NCBI GenBank assembly: GCA_964486935.1
Contig: CAZAPG010000004.1
Coordinates: forward strand, 1 to 64,000
Length of the DNA stretch: 64,000 nt
Reading direction: 5' to 3'
DNA from: CAZAPG01 sp964486935
GTDB lineage: Bacteria; Chloroflexota; Anaerolineae; 4572-78; J111
Shown here piece after piece: positions 31,950 to 40,565 of this stretch. Within the stretch, counting starts at the first letter, position 1, and each line of letters opens with the position of its first letter. Below the pieces are notes generated by a model. The model made no database searches. It worked only from the letters and a program-made list of their open reading frames with translations, and was not told the DNA's origin. Both the position numbers and the translations under genes were made by a program.

Positions 31950-33768
31950 CCAATTTTCAATTCGCCTTTGCGGCGTGGGCAAAATGTATAAAGTATATCC
32001 CAGCCGCTTGGATAATTTTCTTGATGCGCTTGGTTTGGCTCATTTTATGCCCTGGCGACAAATCCGGGCAAGTGAATTTTGGGCGCTACGTGATGTTGAC
32101 CTGAAACTTGCCACAGGTAGCCGCCTTGGGATTATTGGCCGGAATGGGGCCGGCAAAACCACCTTATTAAAGTTGATTACTGGCAATTTACCTGTTACTG
32201 AAGGTCAAATTCAGGTTAACGGACAAGTACAGGCTTTGCTAGAAGCGGGCGCAGGATTTCATCCAGAATTTACCGGTTACGAAAATATTCGCGCTGCTCT
32301 TATTTACCAGGGTTTGACTAGCCAGGAAATTGAAGCGGCAATCAAGGATATTGAAGAATTTACCGAATTAGGGCAGTTTTTATCCCAACCGTTCAAAACA
32401 TTTTCAAGTGGTATGCAAGCGCGATTAGTTTTTGCTACTGCAACAACGCTTAAACCTGATATATTAATTATTGATGAGATTCTGGGAGCAGGTGATGCCT
32501 ACTTTGCCACTAAATCAGCCGAGCGCATGAGAAAATTAGTTGAAGAAAGTGGCGCGTCGGTCTTGCTGGTGGCCCATGCCATGGACCAAATCCTCCGTTA
32601 TTGCGATGAGTGCATTTGGATTGAGCGAGGCCGGGTTGTGATGCGGGGGCCTAGCCTGGAGGTGGTTAAGGCCTATGAAGAGTTTATTCATAAACTGGAA
32701 GATCGACGACTTTTAGCTAAAAACAAGAAACGACATTCGGCAGGTTACAATGCAGTACAGATAGATGGTTACAGCGATGCGATGGTACTTGCTTTTCAGA
32801 TACAAGGCGAACCGGGAAGTCGTTGTGATATTGCTGAAATTACGTTGCTAAAAGACAATCAGGTTGAGGAAACATTGAGAGTAGGGGACGTTCAAGATGC
32901 AAGCGGGTCTCATATGGCTGCAATTAGCTTAAATGGGAGTGATTGGTCAGAGCCATATAAAAGCGAAGACGGTTTCTATCGCAGTTTAACGATTCATTCT
33001 GAGAGTATTAATGGTACGACAGGTGAAGCGGTTTTTTATGTCTATACTTTGTTTGACCATGCAAACTATGCCTATCGGGTACGTTATCGTTGCCCCAGCC
33101 TGGCCCAGTTGATGCTTACAATTACAAGAAATGGTAAATTGCTTCATAATCAAGTTGAACTTCCAACGGGCCAATCAGGCTGGGTTGAGTGGCTACTATC
33201 GTTAGAAGGATTACACTCGCAGCCAACCTTGCCGAAACCAAATGGTGCTCTAAAAAATATTGAAACTGCGGCTCAAACTCTTTCCAATATGGAAGCAAAT
33301 GAAAACTCCGAAGCTGGCAACCGTTCTATCACCCGGTGGCCTGGAGAAGGCTCTCTGACAATAGAAGACGTCTATCTTTTAGGTGCTGATGGATATGAAC
33401 AAGCTGTATTTCCAGTGGGAAGCCAGTTAAACTTAAATGTAACAATTTTGGCCCATAGGGATGGACACTTTAACCTTGTGCCAAGCGTTGCGCTTTATCG
33501 CTTAGATGGTATTTTAATTTCAAAGTTTCCAGGACAACAACCCGTATCTTTGGATCTTCGAAGTGGTGAAACTAAGGACCTTTATTTAGAATTAGACTCG
33601 CTTAATTTGGGCGATGGATATTACGTCTTTTCAGTTGCTCTTTTTGAGGAATGTATTGATGCGCGGTATCGATACGACCTTCTTGATAGAAGTTATGAAT
33701 TTCAAGTTGTTGGAAATAACCCTTTATTTGCCGAAGCCGTTTTTCGTCATTCGGGGGGATGGAAATGA
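31942..33768 (+). CDS. wzt: Polysaccharide ABC transporter ATPase with two C-terminal modules
   Basis: Seen: 608 residues from the ATG overlapping the permease stop. Residues about 1-250 are the ATPase: Walker A GRNGAGKTTLLK, FSSGMQARLVFA signature, Walker B ILIIDEILGAGD, switch VAHAMDQ. Two beta-rich modules follow: about 270-430 (pattern YRSLTIHSESINGTTGEAVF) and about 455-608 (Wzt_C-like: LTIEDVYLLGADGYEQAVF and DGYYVFSVALFEE). Known: the Wzt C-terminal domain binds the modified chain end of the O-polysaccharide and licenses export. Two different modules in one subunit are unusual. The genes directly after it could build the recognised modification (inference). Confidence 0.9.
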   Translation: MSDQFSIRLCGVGKMYKVYPSRLDNFLDALGLAHFMPWRQIRASEFWALRDVDLKLATGSRLGIIGRNGAGKTTLLKLITGNLPVTEGQIQVNGQVQALLEAGAGFHPEFTGYENIRAALIYQGLTSQEIEAAIKDIEEFTELGQFLSQPFKTFSSGMQARLVFATATTLKPDILIIDEILGAGDAYFATKSAERMRKLVEESGASVLLVAHAMDQILRYCDECIWIERGRVVMRGPSLEVVKAYEEFIHKLEDRRLLAKNKKRHSAGYNAVQIDGYSDAMVLAFQIQGEPGSRCDIAEITLLKDNQVEETLRVGDVQDASGSHMAAISLNGSDWSEPYKSEDGFYRSLTIHSESINGTTGEAVFYVYTLFDHANYAYRVRYRCPSLAQLMLTITRNGKLLHNQVELPTGQSGWVEWLLSLEGLHSQPTLPKPNGALKNIETAAQTLSNMEANENSEAGNRSITRWPGEGSLTIEDVYLLGADGYEQAVFPVGSQLNLNVTILAHRDGHFNLVPSVALYRLDGILISKFPGQQPVSLDLRSGETKDLYLELDSLNLGDGYYVFSVALFEECIDARYRYDLLDRSYEFQVVGNNPLFAEAVFRHSGGWK

Positions 33769-33769
33769 T

Positions 33770-34495
33770 ATGTTGCTGTTCAATATAGGCTTGCAGAACG
33801 AGTACGCGCAAGATGATTTTATCCTTAGTTTGTTAAAAGTATCTGCCAGGGACGATGACCACCAATTTGCTTCTCAAAAGTGGCTGCTGGACTCACTGCC
33901 AAAGCGATTGATTTTTTCGCGTGTCTATGGCGATTTGCTTTTGGAGTCGGTTGATACTAAAAAAGTTTTGGATGTAGGGGGCGGGTATACATCTTTAACG
34001 CGGTTGATGGTAAAAAACTGTGATTATTTTTTATTAGATATTATGGCACATGACCCGCATAGTCTGCTTGAAAAGATTCAAGATTCGCTAAACCAAAATT
34101 TTTGGATAAATTGTGATTGGCAAGACTTTGAGGCGACAACCTATTTTGATCTGGTAATTGCCAACGATTTATTTCCAAATGTTGACCAGCGACTTGACCT
34201 TTTTTTGCAAAAATTTTTGCCAATAGCCGGTGAGATAAGGTTATCGCTAACATACTATAATACGCCTCGATGGTACAAGGTTAAGCGGATAGACGCCGAC
34301 GAAATATTTCACATTATGGCCTGGAATGGCGAGCAGGTTAAATGTGCGCTAGAAAAATATATTAACCAAGTTCAAAATCCGCAGTTGGAATTACTTTTTC
34401 AGAGTCCACCCAGCTTATTTGCTAATGGTCGGCAAGTATGTTTTGTATCGCTTAAAGGTGAGTATGCCAGAAGTTCAAAATATGGAGCCAGTTAA
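33770..34495 (+). CDS. SAM-dependent methyltransferase-like protein
   Basis: Seen: 241 residues starting at the ATG 1 bp after the wzt stop; a longer in-frame reading would run back into wzt and is rejected. The G-rich motif KVLDVGGGYTSLTRLM and the acidic FLLDIMAHDP fit a class I methyltransferase; FDLVIANDLFPNVD is the motif IV region. Later parts (RLSLTYYNTPRWYKVKRIDADE) are not recognisable. The C-terminal end overlaps the next gene by 32 bp. Placement next to wzt suggests it modifies the polysaccharide, perhaps its non-reducing end (inference). Confidence 0.75.
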   Translation: MLLFNIGLQNEYAQDDFILSLLKVSARDDDHQFASQKWLLDSLPKRLIFSRVYGDLLLESVDTKKVLDVGGGYTSLTRLMVKNCDYFLLDIMAHDPHSLLEKIQDSLNQNFWINCDWQDFEATTYFDLVIANDLFPNVDQRLDLFLQKFLPIAGEIRLSLTYYNTPRWYKVKRIDADEIFHIMAWNGEQVKCALEKYINQVQNPQLELLFQSPPSLFANGRQVCFVSLKGEYARSSKYGAS

Positions 34496-35159
34496 AGTTT
34501 TTTTCTTTGGGGACTCTATTTGCGTGGGGCAGCACGTGGCTTTACATCAAGGTTGGGTAACGAGAACCTCGGCCAAACTAAGTGAATTGGGGCTAAAATA
34601 TAACCGCCGGATAATTGTAGCCAATGCCTCTGCCAATGGGCGTACAACCCGACAGGCGCTAGAAGTAATGCCTTATGAAATTCAATCCCAACAGCCCCAT
34701 GTTTTGTTAATTCAGTTTGGTATGAATGATTGTAACTACTGGCAGAGTGACCGGGGAATACCCCGGGTTAGTCATAAGGCGTTTGCAGCCAATCTGCAAG
34801 AAATCATTGCGCGAGCCTTAGCCTTTGATGTGCGAAAAGTTTTGCTAAATACCAATCATCCTACCGGGCGAGATTTCGACCCACTTCCTTATGCCGACAT
34901 TTCATATCAACAAAGTAACGAACAATACAACCAAATTATTCGAGATATCGCCACAAAGTTTGACTCTAAAATAATTCTGAATGATGTGGAAAGAGCCTTT
35001 CAGGAATACAGCCAGGGCCATCGCGAACGGCTTTTGAACTTGCTGTTACCCGAACCCGACCTGCTGCATCTCAGTGAGCAAGGCCACCATTTGTACTTTG
35101 AACAGGTCTATCCAGCTATCGAGTCCACGGTGATGGAGTTAATTGAAGAAAGTAAATGA
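34464..35159 (+). CDS. SGNH/GDSL-family hydrolase
   Basis: Seen: 231 residues with block I FFGDSICVGQH (nucleophile Ser), block II NASANGRTT, block III QFGMNDCNYW and block V DLLHLSEQGHH: the full Ser-Gly-Asn-His set. No signal peptide or membrane helix, so it should be cytoplasmic. Typical activities are removal or transfer of acyl groups on sugars. The start is the ATG with AAAGGTGAG just upstream, inside the methyltransferase gene; a second ATG 18 bp later is possible. Its stop overlaps the next start as ATGA. Confidence 0.88.
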   Translation: MPEVQNMEPVKVFFFGDSICVGQHVALHQGWVTRTSAKLSELGLKYNRRIIVANASANGRTTRQALEVMPYEIQSQQPHVLLIQFGMNDCNYWQSDRGIPRVSHKAFAANLQEIIARALAFDVRKVLLNTNHPTGRDFDPLPYADISYQQSNEQYNQIIRDIATKFDSKIILNDVERAFQEYSQGHRERLLNLLLPEPDLLHLSEQGHHLYFEQVYPAIESTVMELIEESK

Positions 35160-36085
35160 GTCTGGCTTTAAAAGAAAGTGAACAACTTCTTTTTCAGAAG
35201 TTTTCTAATACAGATAGCTTGAACAAGTTGCCACTGGTGTTTATTTTAGGCTCTCCCAGGACAGGCAGCACGCTCGTTTATCAATTGATGGTTAATTTCT
35301 TTAATTTCTTCTACTTCTCCAATTTCATTAATAATTATTTCTATGAATTCCCTATCGTTGGGGCGACCCTGGAGTTACAACTAAACCCTCGCACTTCAGT
35401 AAATTATAAAAGTAAATATGGCAAAACAGAGGGGTTATTTGAACCCTCTGAAGCATCTTGGGTCTTTAAAAATTGGTTTGGTGACAAACATCCGTCCCAG
35501 CTATGTAGCTCAACTGTGTTACCCGAAAAAGAGGCCCATCTGACCGTAACGTTTAACGGTATCAGCCATTTATCAGGTATGCCCATTTTAACTAAAAATG
35601 CCTGGAATTGTTTTCGTATTCAGGAGCTTACCAGGCTATTTCCTAATATACATTTTATCTGGCTGCGTAGGGATATTGCCGTCAGCGCGCTCTCAGATTT
35701 GGAGGCAAGGCGCCGAAGAGGTTCTCCTGATATTTGGAACTCGGCCACTACTGCTAATTATCAAAGCATTCAAAAATTACCATACTGGAAGCAAGTGGTG
35801 GAGCAGCAATACGAGTATAACAAAAGTATTGGTGAAGATTTAAGGCGATTTAGCCGGGGGCAATATCTTGAAATATGGTATGAAGATGTCTGTGAACACC
35901 CTAAAGAAGAATTGGCAAAAGTGGATGAATATTTTCAGTTGTGGTCTTTACCGATACAGCTTGAAAACAGACCTTTGCCTTTACTGAGCCGTTCAAAGGG
36001 GCCTGATGGGTTAGATGATGATTATGAAAAAATTCGTCAATACATCTCACATAACTACGATCGTTTTGAGCAATATATTTATTAA
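35156..36085 (+). CDS. Sulfotransferase
   Basis: Transfers sulfate from PAPS to a hydroxyl or amino group, here probably on a glycan. Seen: 309 residues; the 5'-phosphosulfate loop FILGSPRTGSTLVYQ (residues 29-43), the 3'-phosphate binding region with IWLRRDIAVSALSDLEARRRRG, and EIWYEDVCEHPKEEL near the C terminus, all typical of the family. No signal peptide. It is translationally coupled by ATGA to the SGNH hydrolase and by TAATG to the next gene, so this small block is made together. No PAPS-synthesis genes are present in the window. Confidence 0.88.
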   Translation: MSLALKESEQLLFQKFSNTDSLNKLPLVFILGSPRTGSTLVYQLMVNFFNFFYFSNFINNYFYEFPIVGATLELQLNPRTSVNYKSKYGKTEGLFEPSEASWVFKNWFGDKHPSQLCSSTVLPEKEAHLTVTFNGISHLSGMPILTKNAWNCFRIQELTRLFPNIHFIWLRRDIAVSALSDLEARRRRGSPDIWNSATTANYQSIQKLPYWKQVVEQQYEYNKSIGEDLRRFSRGQYLEIWYEDVCEHPKEELAKVDEYFQLWSLPIQLENRPLPLLSRSKGPDGLDDDYEKIRQYISHNYDRFEQYIY

Positions 36086-37575
36086 TGTCCATTAGTCCAA
36101 AACGCATTCTAATAATTTATTACAATCCTTACAGTCTTCAAAATACCCGCCTTACAATTCTTCAGCATCTGCGGGCGCTTGAGGCCAGCTCAGTTAAACA
36201 TGACATAACTTATTATAACGCTTTTGATGATTACTCTTCAACCGAACTTGGCGAAGAACCCTTAAAACGGCCCGCCTGGATTCGTAGTTCAGATTTTGAT
36301 GCTGCAATTTTGCATTACTCCTTTCTGGCCTTCCACTGGGATGCTATGGCCCTGTACAAATGGAAACGACTGTTTAGTTGGGTGGGTGAATTAGATTGTT
36401 TAAAAATAGCCATTCCACAGGACGAAGGAGACCATGCCGGGTTATTAGATGAATGGTTATTTGAATGGGGGGTTTCAATTATATTTAGTGTTCACTACAC
36501 TGAAGATGGGCCTTTATATCCTATTATGCGTAACCATGCTACAATTTACCCTTGCCTCCCCGGTTATATCGACGAAACAATTGCCAGAGAATATTCAGCC
36601 AAATTGCTACCTATCGCCGAACGACCAAAGGATATTGTTTACAGGGCCAGACACTTGCCATATTGGTTTGGCAGCGCTGGCAGACTAAAATCTCAACTGG
36701 CAGAGATTGTAGCGCCTCGGGCAAAAGCCTTGGGACTAAATATTGATATTTCGACACGAAATGAAGATGCAATTCTTGGCGATGCCTGGGTTGATTTTAT
36801 AGCATCTGGTAAGGCCGTAATCGGAGCTGAAGGCGGTTACAGCGTACTCGATTGGCGGGGTGAGATTAAAGCACAGGCCAGAGCAATATTAAAAAAAAAT
36901 CCAAGCTTGAGTTTTGAGGAGTTTAGTCCTCAAATGCCATCCGGTTGGAATGACTACAAACTTTTGACTGTAACCCCTCGTCATTTTGAGGCTATTATAG
37001 CTAAAACTTGCCAGGTGCTGGTTGAAGGCTATTACAAAGGTGTTTTGGAGGCTGACAAGCATTATATTCCCCTCAAACGCGATTTTTCAAATTTGGATGA
37101 AACGTTGGAAAAACTTAGTGATAACCAATACGTGCAGCATATAGTGGAGGGCGCCTCTAAGGATATTTATTTGAGTGGCCGTTATACCTACCAAACATTT
37201 GCTCAAAAAATTGAGCAAGCCTTGTGTGAATATCAAAATCGTCAAGATCAGTCGGATAGGCTCATAGATATTATGACTGAAACAAATACAGCAAAACAAG
37301 AAATAGCGGCGTTGGAAAGGCAACTGATAGCAGAACGCCATAACTATAGTTTGTTAGAAGCTAAATTTCTTGAGACAAAACAATATATTGGTGAACTGCA
37401 AAACCAATTGGCTACTCAAAAGAGTCAACTTCAATCCCAAAATGCGCCAATCTCGCATAGTCTCCTATTTTCCAGAAAAATATTTCTTGTTATGATTTTG
37501 ATAGTCGCGATAACTGGCGCGATTATCTCAACGCTTCTGACTATTCTAATTATTGTTGGATTAGGCAGGTTGTAA
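36085..37575 (+). CDS. CgeB-like glycosyltransferase with coiled coil and C-terminal membrane anchor
   Basis: Seen: 496 residues. The first 390 look like a GT-B type glycosyltransferase of the CgeB/spore-maturation group: ILIIYYNPYSLQNTR start, GAEGGYSVLDWRGEIKA and a C-terminal nucleotide-sugar region RHFEAIIAKTCQVLVEGYY and GVLEADKHYIPLKRDFSN. A coiled coil follows (about 400-455, heptads rich in Gln, Leu and Glu), then one membrane helix (about 470-492) at the very end: a tail anchor. A shorter homologue without the coiled coil and anchor lies at 42.07 kb. The sugar is unknown. Translation is coupled to the sulfotransferase by TAATG. Confidence 0.75.
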   Translation: MSISPKRILIIYYNPYSLQNTRLTILQHLRALEASSVKHDITYYNAFDDYSSTELGEEPLKRPAWIRSSDFDAAILHYSFLAFHWDAMALYKWKRLFSWVGELDCLKIAIPQDEGDHAGLLDEWLFEWGVSIIFSVHYTEDGPLYPIMRNHATIYPCLPGYIDETIAREYSAKLLPIAERPKDIVYRARHLPYWFGSAGRLKSQLAEIVAPRAKALGLNIDISTRNEDAILGDAWVDFIASGKAVIGAEGGYSVLDWRGEIKAQARAILKKNPSLSFEEFSPQMPSGWNDYKLLTVTPRHFEAIIAKTCQVLVEGYYKGVLEADKHYIPLKRDFSNLDETLEKLSDNQYVQHIVEGASKDIYLSGRYTYQTFAQKIEQALCEYQNRQDQSDRLIDIMTETNTAKQEIAALERQLIAERHNYSLLEAKFLETKQYIGELQNQLATQKSQLQSQNAPISHSLLFSRKIFLVMILIVAITGAIISTLLTILIIVGLGRL

Positions 37576-37667
37576 CTGGCAATAGTTGATTTCTATTTGA
37601 GAAAAATTATCCAAAACTATTGATATTTCATTGGTATTAGTTTGCCACAAAATGGCCTCATAAGATT

Positions 37668-38573
37668 ATGAATATTCCTCCTATTAAAAAATTAATCGAC
37701 TCAAGTTGTTTAACCGCCGTTGATACATATTGGGAGGAATTTACCGTTTACTCGCTTCCTTTTAACTCTTCATCAGAGTCTTTAGAATATCTTGAATGGC
37801 GTTTTCAACAATATCCGTTGTTTAGAGAATTTATGCAGTTGTATGGCCAGCACGATGGAGAAGCAATTCTGGATTATGGTTGTGGCCCAGGTAATGATTT
37901 GGTAGGGTTTCTGGTTTACAGCAAGGCCAAGAAAATAATCGGTATAGATATTTCGGAAAAAGCGTTAAGTATTGCTGCTAAAAGGTTGGCGCTTCATAAT
38001 CCGGCTCCGGAACGAGTTGAGTTAATTAAAACGGTTGACTCAAATACCAAAATTCCTTTGGAGGACAAGTCAATAGACTATATTTATTGTGAAGGCGTTT
38101 TGCATCATACCAGCGATCCAGAAGCCATTCTCCATGAATTTTACCGCGTTATGAAACAAGGGGCGTATAGTTGTGTGATGGTTTATAACCGAAATAGCTT
38201 ATGGCTACATTTGCACACCGCCTACATTAAATTGATATTGGAAAAAGATTTTCAAAACCTTAGTTTAGAAGAAGCCTTTGCCAAAACTACGGATAGTGAA
38301 AGTTGCCCCATTGCTCGTTGTTATGCTCCAGAAGAGTTTTTGACAATTTGTCACAAAGCAGGCTTTGAAACCGAATATATTGGCGGTTACCTTTCTTTAC
38401 ATGAGTTAAAAATTCTAAAAGAGCTTGGGCGCCAGGCATTAAGAGACGAACGTTTAGCTGTTGAACATCGAGAATTTTTGCGCGTTTTAACATACGATCA
38501 AGACGGCTATCCTCTATATAAAGGTAAACACGCCGGCATAGGTGGAGTTTACAGGCTTTACAAACCTGAGTAA
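37668..38573 (+). CDS. SAM-dependent methyltransferase
   Basis: Seen: 301 residues; class I motifs AILDYGCGPGNDLVGFL, IIGIDISEKALSIAAKR, and YIYCEGVLHHTSDPEAILHEF, followed by VMKQGAYSCVMVYN. The C-terminal third (CYAPEEFLTICHKAGFETEYIGG) is a lid region. It resembles the methyltransferase at 55.07 kb in motif wording and in the CxGVxHHTxDxEA segment, so the two may be paralogues acting on different sugars. A 92-bp gap precedes it, without a clear promoter. Confidence 0.9.
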   Translation: MNIPPIKKLIDSSCLTAVDTYWEEFTVYSLPFNSSSESLEYLEWRFQQYPLFREFMQLYGQHDGEAILDYGCGPGNDLVGFLVYSKAKKIIGIDISEKALSIAAKRLALHNPAPERVELIKTVDSNTKIPLEDKSIDYIYCEGVLHHTSDPEAILHEFYRVMKQGAYSCVMVYNRNSLWLHLHTAYIKLILEKDFQNLSLEEAFAKTTDSESCPIARCYAPEEFLTICHKAGFETEYIGGYLSLHELKILKELGRQALRDERLAVEHREFLRVLTYDQDGYPLYKGKHAGIGGVYRLYKPE

Positions 38574-38618
38574 GAAATAATACGTTTAGTTGATAATAAT
38601 ATACGGCTATAAATAATT

Positions 38619-40565
38619 ATGTGTGGTATTACCGGTATCTTCAATCCAGAAGGATTAGCCTCTGAGTTAACCGCTTTGCAAGCGGCTAACAATGTGATTG
38701 CCTATCGGGGGCCGGATGGCCAGGGATTTGCCTGGTTTAATACCAACAACTCAAAAGAAAGATTTGTGTCATTAAATGCCAAAATATTACCCGATGCATC
38801 GGCACTACAGCGGATGACGCTGGCCTTGGGGCATCGCCGTTTGGCAATCATTGATCTGTCCTCGTCGGGGTTGCAACCGATGACTAACGAGGATGAGACT
38901 CTTTGGATTGTCTTTAATGGCGAGATTTATAATTTTATTGAGCTACGGGTTGAATTGGAACGGGCCGGCCATAGCTTTCATTCCCAATCAGATACTGAAG
39001 TGATTTTGCACGCCTACGAGCAATGGGGTGAAGATTGCGTTAATCACTTTGTTGGGATGTGGGCCTTTGCCATAGTTGATTTGAAACGTAGCCGGTTGTT
39101 CTGCTCACGTGACCGGTTTGGTATCAAGCCCTTTTATTATTACCACGATGGCCGGCGCTTTGCTTTTGGGTCAGAGATTAAGCAATTACTATGCTTTCCT
39201 TTTGTTGCTCGACAGGTGAATGAAAAAAGCGTGTATGAATATTTGGCCCATGAGGCGCTTGATTGGGGAGAAGAAACTTTCTTTAACGGAGTCTACAAGC
39301 TTTTACCAGGGTATAACCTGACACTTAACCTGCTGGATACATCTTTAAGTAAAACCCATTATTACACTCCAAACTTTACCATAAATAATGACATTACTCT
39401 TACCGAGGCAGCGCAAGAATTTCTGTGCCGACTAACCGACAGTGTTCGTCTTCACCTGCGCAGTGATGTTAAAGTGGGGAGTTGTCTATCCGGCGGGTTA
39501 GACAGTTCTGCCATTGTGTGTTTGATGAACCAACTGCTCGCAGATGAGGGTAAATCTGATATTCAATATACGTTTACCTCGCATTTTGATGAAAAAGAGG
39601 CCAATGAACTGGAATATACCCAGGAAGTGATTAATGCAACTCAGGTAAAGGCTCATTTTACCTATCCTACGCCGAATGAATTAGCTGAGGATATTGAGTC
39701 GCTCGTTTGGCATCAGGATGAACCCTTTAACTCAACCAGTATTTTTGCCCAATGGTCTGTCTTTAAATTAATTCATCAACACCGGGTGAAAGTTGTGCTA
39801 GATGGTCAGGGAGCCGATGAACAACTGGCAGGGTATGTTAGTTTGTCGCCCTACTTCTTTTTAGAATTGGCTGCCAGGCGGCAATATGTCAACCTGATGT
39901 GGGAAACGTGGCGCTATGCCCGTTTGCAAGATAGACCCTGGTTGTCTCTTTTTCCCGGTCGGGCTGGGGGATATGTGCGTAAACTGTTCTTCTCAAAAAA
40001 TCCAACAGCACCAATCGACTGGATCAGGCCGGAATTAGTTGAAAACTGCCAAAATGGTAAGGGCTACTTGGCCAATTTCAATAATAGACCTTTTCATGAT
40101 TTGGAGTATCTTAACAATATTTTGTATCAATTTACTTTTTTAAATAATCTACCTCAATTATTAAGATATGAGGACAGGAATTCAATGGCTTTTTCCGTTG
40201 AGAGTCGGGTTCCTTTTCTCGATCACCGTCTGGTTGAGTTTATTTTTAGCCTGCCGGCGCAATTTAAAATGCGAAATGGTTACACCAAACATGTTATGCG
40301 CGAGGCTTTGGCTGGCGTAATCCCGGAAAAAATCCGACGCCGCGCTCGCAAAATGGGTTTTGCCACCCCGGAGCGGCGCTGGCAACAAACTACCCTGCGC
40401 CCCCTGGTTCAACAAGCTTTGCAAGATGAAAGGCTTCGCCCATTTATTGTTCCTGACAAGGCAAGAGCATATGCAGATTATCTGGAAACTCACCAGATTC
40501 TTAACTTCTCCCCCTGGCGCTGGGTGAATTTACATTTGTGGCTAAAGGCTTATGACCTCAACTGA
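38619..40565 (+). CDS. asnB: AsnB-type amidotransferase, first of three
   Basis: Glutamine-hydrolysing asparagine synthase family. Seen: 648 residues; nucleophile Cys2 in MCGITG at the processed N terminus, glutaminase motifs YRGPDGQG, LGHRRLAIIDLS, FNGEIYNF and SDTEVILHAYE; synthetase domain with the ATP loop LSGGLDSSAIV (from Ser291) and LDGQGADEQLAGY. Both active sites look intact. In polysaccharide loci such enzymes amidate uronic acids rather than aspartate (family knowledge), which fits here better than housekeeping asparagine synthesis. Its end overlaps the next glycosyltransferase start by 14 bp. Confidence 0.93.
   Translation: MCGITGIFNPEGLASELTALQAANNVIAYRGPDGQGFAWFNTNNSKERFVSLNAKILPDASALQRMTLALGHRRLAIIDLSSSGLQPMTNEDETLWIVFNGEIYNFIELRVELERAGHSFHSQSDTEVILHAYEQWGEDCVNHFVGMWAFAIVDLKRSRLFCSRDRFGIKPFYYYHDGRRFAFGSEIKQLLCFPFVARQVNEKSVYEYLAHEALDWGEETFFNGVYKLLPGYNLTLNLLDTSLSKTHYYTPNFTINNDITLTEAAQEFLCRLTDSVRLHLRSDVKVGSCLSGGLDSSAIVCLMNQLLADEGKSDIQYTFTSHFDEKEANELEYTQEVINATQVKAHFTYPTPNELAEDIESLVWHQDEPFNSTSIFAQWSVFKLIHQHRVKVVLDGQGADEQLAGYVSLSPYFFLELAARRQYVNLMWETWRYARLQDRPWLSLFPGRAGGYVRKLFFSKNPTAPIDWIRPELVENCQNGKGYLANFNNRPFHDLEYLNNILYQFTFLNNLPQLLRYEDRNSMAFSVESRVPFLDHRLVEFIFSLPAQFKMRNGYTKHVMREALAGVIPEKIRRRARKMGFATPERRWQQTTLRPLVQQALQDERLRPFIVPDKARAYADYLETHQILNFSPWRWVNLHLWLKAYDLN

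Noticed and set aside
33614..33769. N-terminal extension of the methyltransferase frame into wzt
   Set aside because: These codons overlap wzt in another frame; the ATG just after the wzt stop with a G-rich site gives a normal protein.
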